From NCBI GenBank assembly GCA_024697185.1, contig JAILGB010000007.1:39038-103037 (forward strand): 64,000 nucleotides of DNA, in the 5' to 3' direction. The translations under genes were made by a program, and so were the position numbers. The notes beneath the pieces are model-generated. The model worked only from the letters and a program-made list of their open reading frames with translations. It had not been told where the DNA came from and made no database searches. The DNA is from Opitutales bacterium (lineage in GTDB: Bacteria > Verrucomicrobiota > Verrucomicrobiia > Opitutales > UBA953). Position 1 is the first letter of the stretch. Every line of letters begins with the position of its first letter. Positions 63,100-64,000 of the stretch are shown here, piece by piece.

Positions 63100-63135
63100 G
63101 CGTTCCCGTGAGTCTCGCGGGAACGCATTTTTTTT
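63100..63135 (+). terminator. Intrinsic terminator made from an inverted motif pair
   Basis: GCGTTCCCG (63100-63108) pairs with CGGGAACGC (63118-63126), with possible further pairing in the loop, followed by A and eight T. Another motif copy precedes it (near 63086) and one follows (near 63144). Confidence 0.88.
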
Positions 63136-63216
63136 GCCGGCGGCGGGAACGCGTTTTCGCCGTTAAAGATTTTTGCTTTATCCGTTTGGGGCGATTGGGT
63201 AAAATGGTAAGAAATT

Positions 63217-64000
63217 ATGTCTGAAAATCAAGACACGGAAGAACTTAAAGCGATGTTAGCGGAATTGAAGACGCTTGCGGATTCGGGAGACGCCGAAGCC
63301 CAGGCGGTGCTCGCCGAATGCTATTTCAAAGGCTGGGGATTTGAAAAAAATATTGCCGCCGGAACAGAATATTTCGAAAAGGCAGAGGCACAAAATTTCG
63401 ATTTTGACGAAACCGTTTATACCTTTGTCGCACAAAATTATTGCGCGCTCAAACGCTACGAGCCCGCTGCCCGCCTGTTTGAAAAATCCATCGAATTGGG
63501 CGATGCGGACGCTTATTTCGGCTTGGGCAAACTTTATCTTCTCGGACTCGGCGTCGGGCAGAATCCGGCAAAGGCCTTCGATTGTTTTAAAAACGCCTAC
63601 GATTTCGGTTTCAAAACCCCGGAGCTCCTCTGCCTGCTCGGCGAAGCCTATCTCGACGGCACGGGAACGCCAAAAAATCCGCGCCTCGCGATTCAGTTTT
63701 TTGAACGCGCCTCCTCCGACAGTTATCTCGAGGCGGATTACCAGCTCGCATATATTTATTATAATGGGATTCTCGGCGAAACGGATTACGCGCGCGCCAC
63801 ACGCTATTTCGAAAAAATCCAGCATATCGCCTGCGACAAAGACGAAAAAATAAGCGCCGCACTCAACGAATGCCGCCAAAAAACACTTTCAAAAAAATCA
63901 AAACAAAAACAGCACCCGCCCGCTAAAAACGAAAATCCCGTTCCCGCGGAAGCCGTTCCCGCGAGTGAGGAAGTTTCCGTTCCCGCGGAAGCCGTTCCCG
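63217..64000 (+). CDS. Sel1-repeat protein with VPA tail, 3' end outside the window
   Basis: At least 261 residues; still open at 64000. Start ATG63217. Tandem Sel1-like (SLR) helices: SGDAEAQAVLAECYFKGWGFEKNIAAGTEYFEKA, LGDADAYFGLGKLYLLGLGVGQNPAKAFDCFKNA, LLCLLGEAYLDGTGTPKNPRLAIQFFERA and EADYQLAYIYYNGILGETDYARATRYFEK. Such repeats make protein-protein scaffolds. The C-terminal part is Lys-rich (SKKSKQKQHPPAKN), then enters VPAEA-VPASEEVS-VPAEA-VP, coded by four motif copies. No signal peptide. Confidence 0.88.
   Translation, partial: MSENQDTEELKAMLAELKTLADSGDAEAQAVLAECYFKGWGFEKNIAAGTEYFEKAEAQNFDFDETVYTFVAQNYCALKRYEPAARLFEKSIELGDADAYFGLGKLYLLGLGVGQNPAKAFDCFKNAYDFGFKTPELLCLLGEAYLDGTGTPKNPRLAIQFFERASSDSYLEADYQLAYIYYNGILGETDYARATRYFEKIQHIACDKDEKISAALNECRQKTLSKKSKQKQHPPAKNENPVPAEAVPASEEVSVPAEAVP
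63939..63999 (+). repeat. In-frame VPA minisatellite, 39-bp unit (continues past the window)
   Basis: CGTTCCC copies start at 63939, 63954, 63978 and 63993: spacing 15, 24, 15 nt, the same alternation as in the YihY gene at 37.6 kb. Confidence 0.88.

Larger units (their letters stand above)
1..64000. repeat. Dispersed heptamer GGGAACG / CGTTCCC, usually GCGGGAACGC
   Basis: Interspersed short motif in both orientations, in genes and spacers. Hand counts of exact heptamers: about 51 in 9753-16570 (roughly 28 forward, 23 reverse), 14 in 26893-28044, about 8 in hemL, 7 in ffh, 5 in murA, 2 in the phosphofructokinase gene, 1 in the rpoB/rpoC coding sequence and none in the carboxyltransferase or the bS21-bL28 genes. 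A random 7-mer on both strands would occur about once per 8 kb. Read in different frames it gives A-G-T, V-P-A, G-N-A, R-E-R, F-P and R-S-R. Related near copies are less common. The entry spans the window because the repeat is dispersed. Confidence 0.93.

Noticed and set aside
63275..63853. 192-codon plus-strand frame near the end of the window
   Set aside because: Out of frame with the Sel1-repeat gene that starts at 63217 and is open to the window end; the Sel1 repeats identify the true frame.

Overview
The window looks like a chromosomal segment of a Gram-negative member of the PVC superphylum, most likely Verrucomicrobiota (Opitutales-like). The best lineage marker is a 53-residue basic protein between the genes for ribosomal proteins bS21 and bL28; it resembles the small basic protein family shared by Chlamydiae and Verrucomicrobia. 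LPS-core-type kinases, O-acylation machinery, two fucosyltransferase families and a secreted GH110-like alpha-1,3-galactosidase fit a diderm living among host or mucin glycans. That habitat is an inference.

Layout. 1-5.9 kb: 3' part of rpoB, then rpoC. 6.1-9.6 kb: a carboxyltransferase of the pyruvate carboxylase B / oxaloacetate decarboxylase alpha type, and a sugar-porter MFS transporter. 9.7-36.3 kb: a long surface-polysaccharide region with a sulfatase-fold phosphoglycerol transferase, two unusual kinase fusions, a dTDP-sugar pathway (RmlA, RmlB, 3,4-ketoisomerase, DegT aminotransferase, N-acetyltransferase, ankyrin-containing N-formyltransferase), GT2/GT4/GT10/GT11 glycosyltransferases, hexapeptide acyltransferases and an MBOAT/SGNH O-acetylation pair. 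It is interrupted by a Panacea-type toxin-antitoxin module and a decayed GxxExxY gene, and it is followed by metY. 36.4-47.5 kb: RCK protein, YihY, YicC, Ffh, GH110, Mrp, a lipoprotein, UppS, CdsA and an EEP-family enzyme. 47.4-50.0 kb: HemW and phosphofructokinase on the minus strand. 50.0-64 kb: RluB/RsuA-type pseudouridine synthase, MurA, TilS, bS21/small basic protein/bL28, an Lrp regulator with an aminotransferase, an SGNH hydrolase, QueC, HemL, guanylate kinase, a Xer recombinase, an L,D-transpeptidase divergent from Asd, and a Sel1-repeat protein that runs off the end.

The outstanding feature is a hyperabundant short motif, GGGAACG (reverse complement CGTTCCC), usually within GCGGGAACGC. 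By eye I count about 51 exact copies between 9.75 and 16.57 kb and 14 in the 1.16-kb GT4 gene at 26.9 kb, in both orientations and all reading frames. It adds AGT, VPA, GNA, RER and FP residues to many proteins. It is almost absent from rpoB/rpoC, the ribosomal protein genes and the carboxyltransferase gene. Inverted pairs of the motif form the stems of several intrinsic terminators, as DNA uptake sequences do in Neisseria and Haemophilus. In two unrelated proteins it has expanded into the same 39-bp, 13-residue minisatellite (VPAxx-VPAxxxxx). I consider this motif the best candidate for an undescribed genome-wide system (DNA uptake, recombination or nucleoid organisation).

Several promoters place the -10 box only 6-9 nt before the start codon, suggesting that leaderless mRNAs are common here. 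No rRNA, tRNA, CRISPR array or intact insertion sequence was seen, and no gap exceeds about 260 bp.
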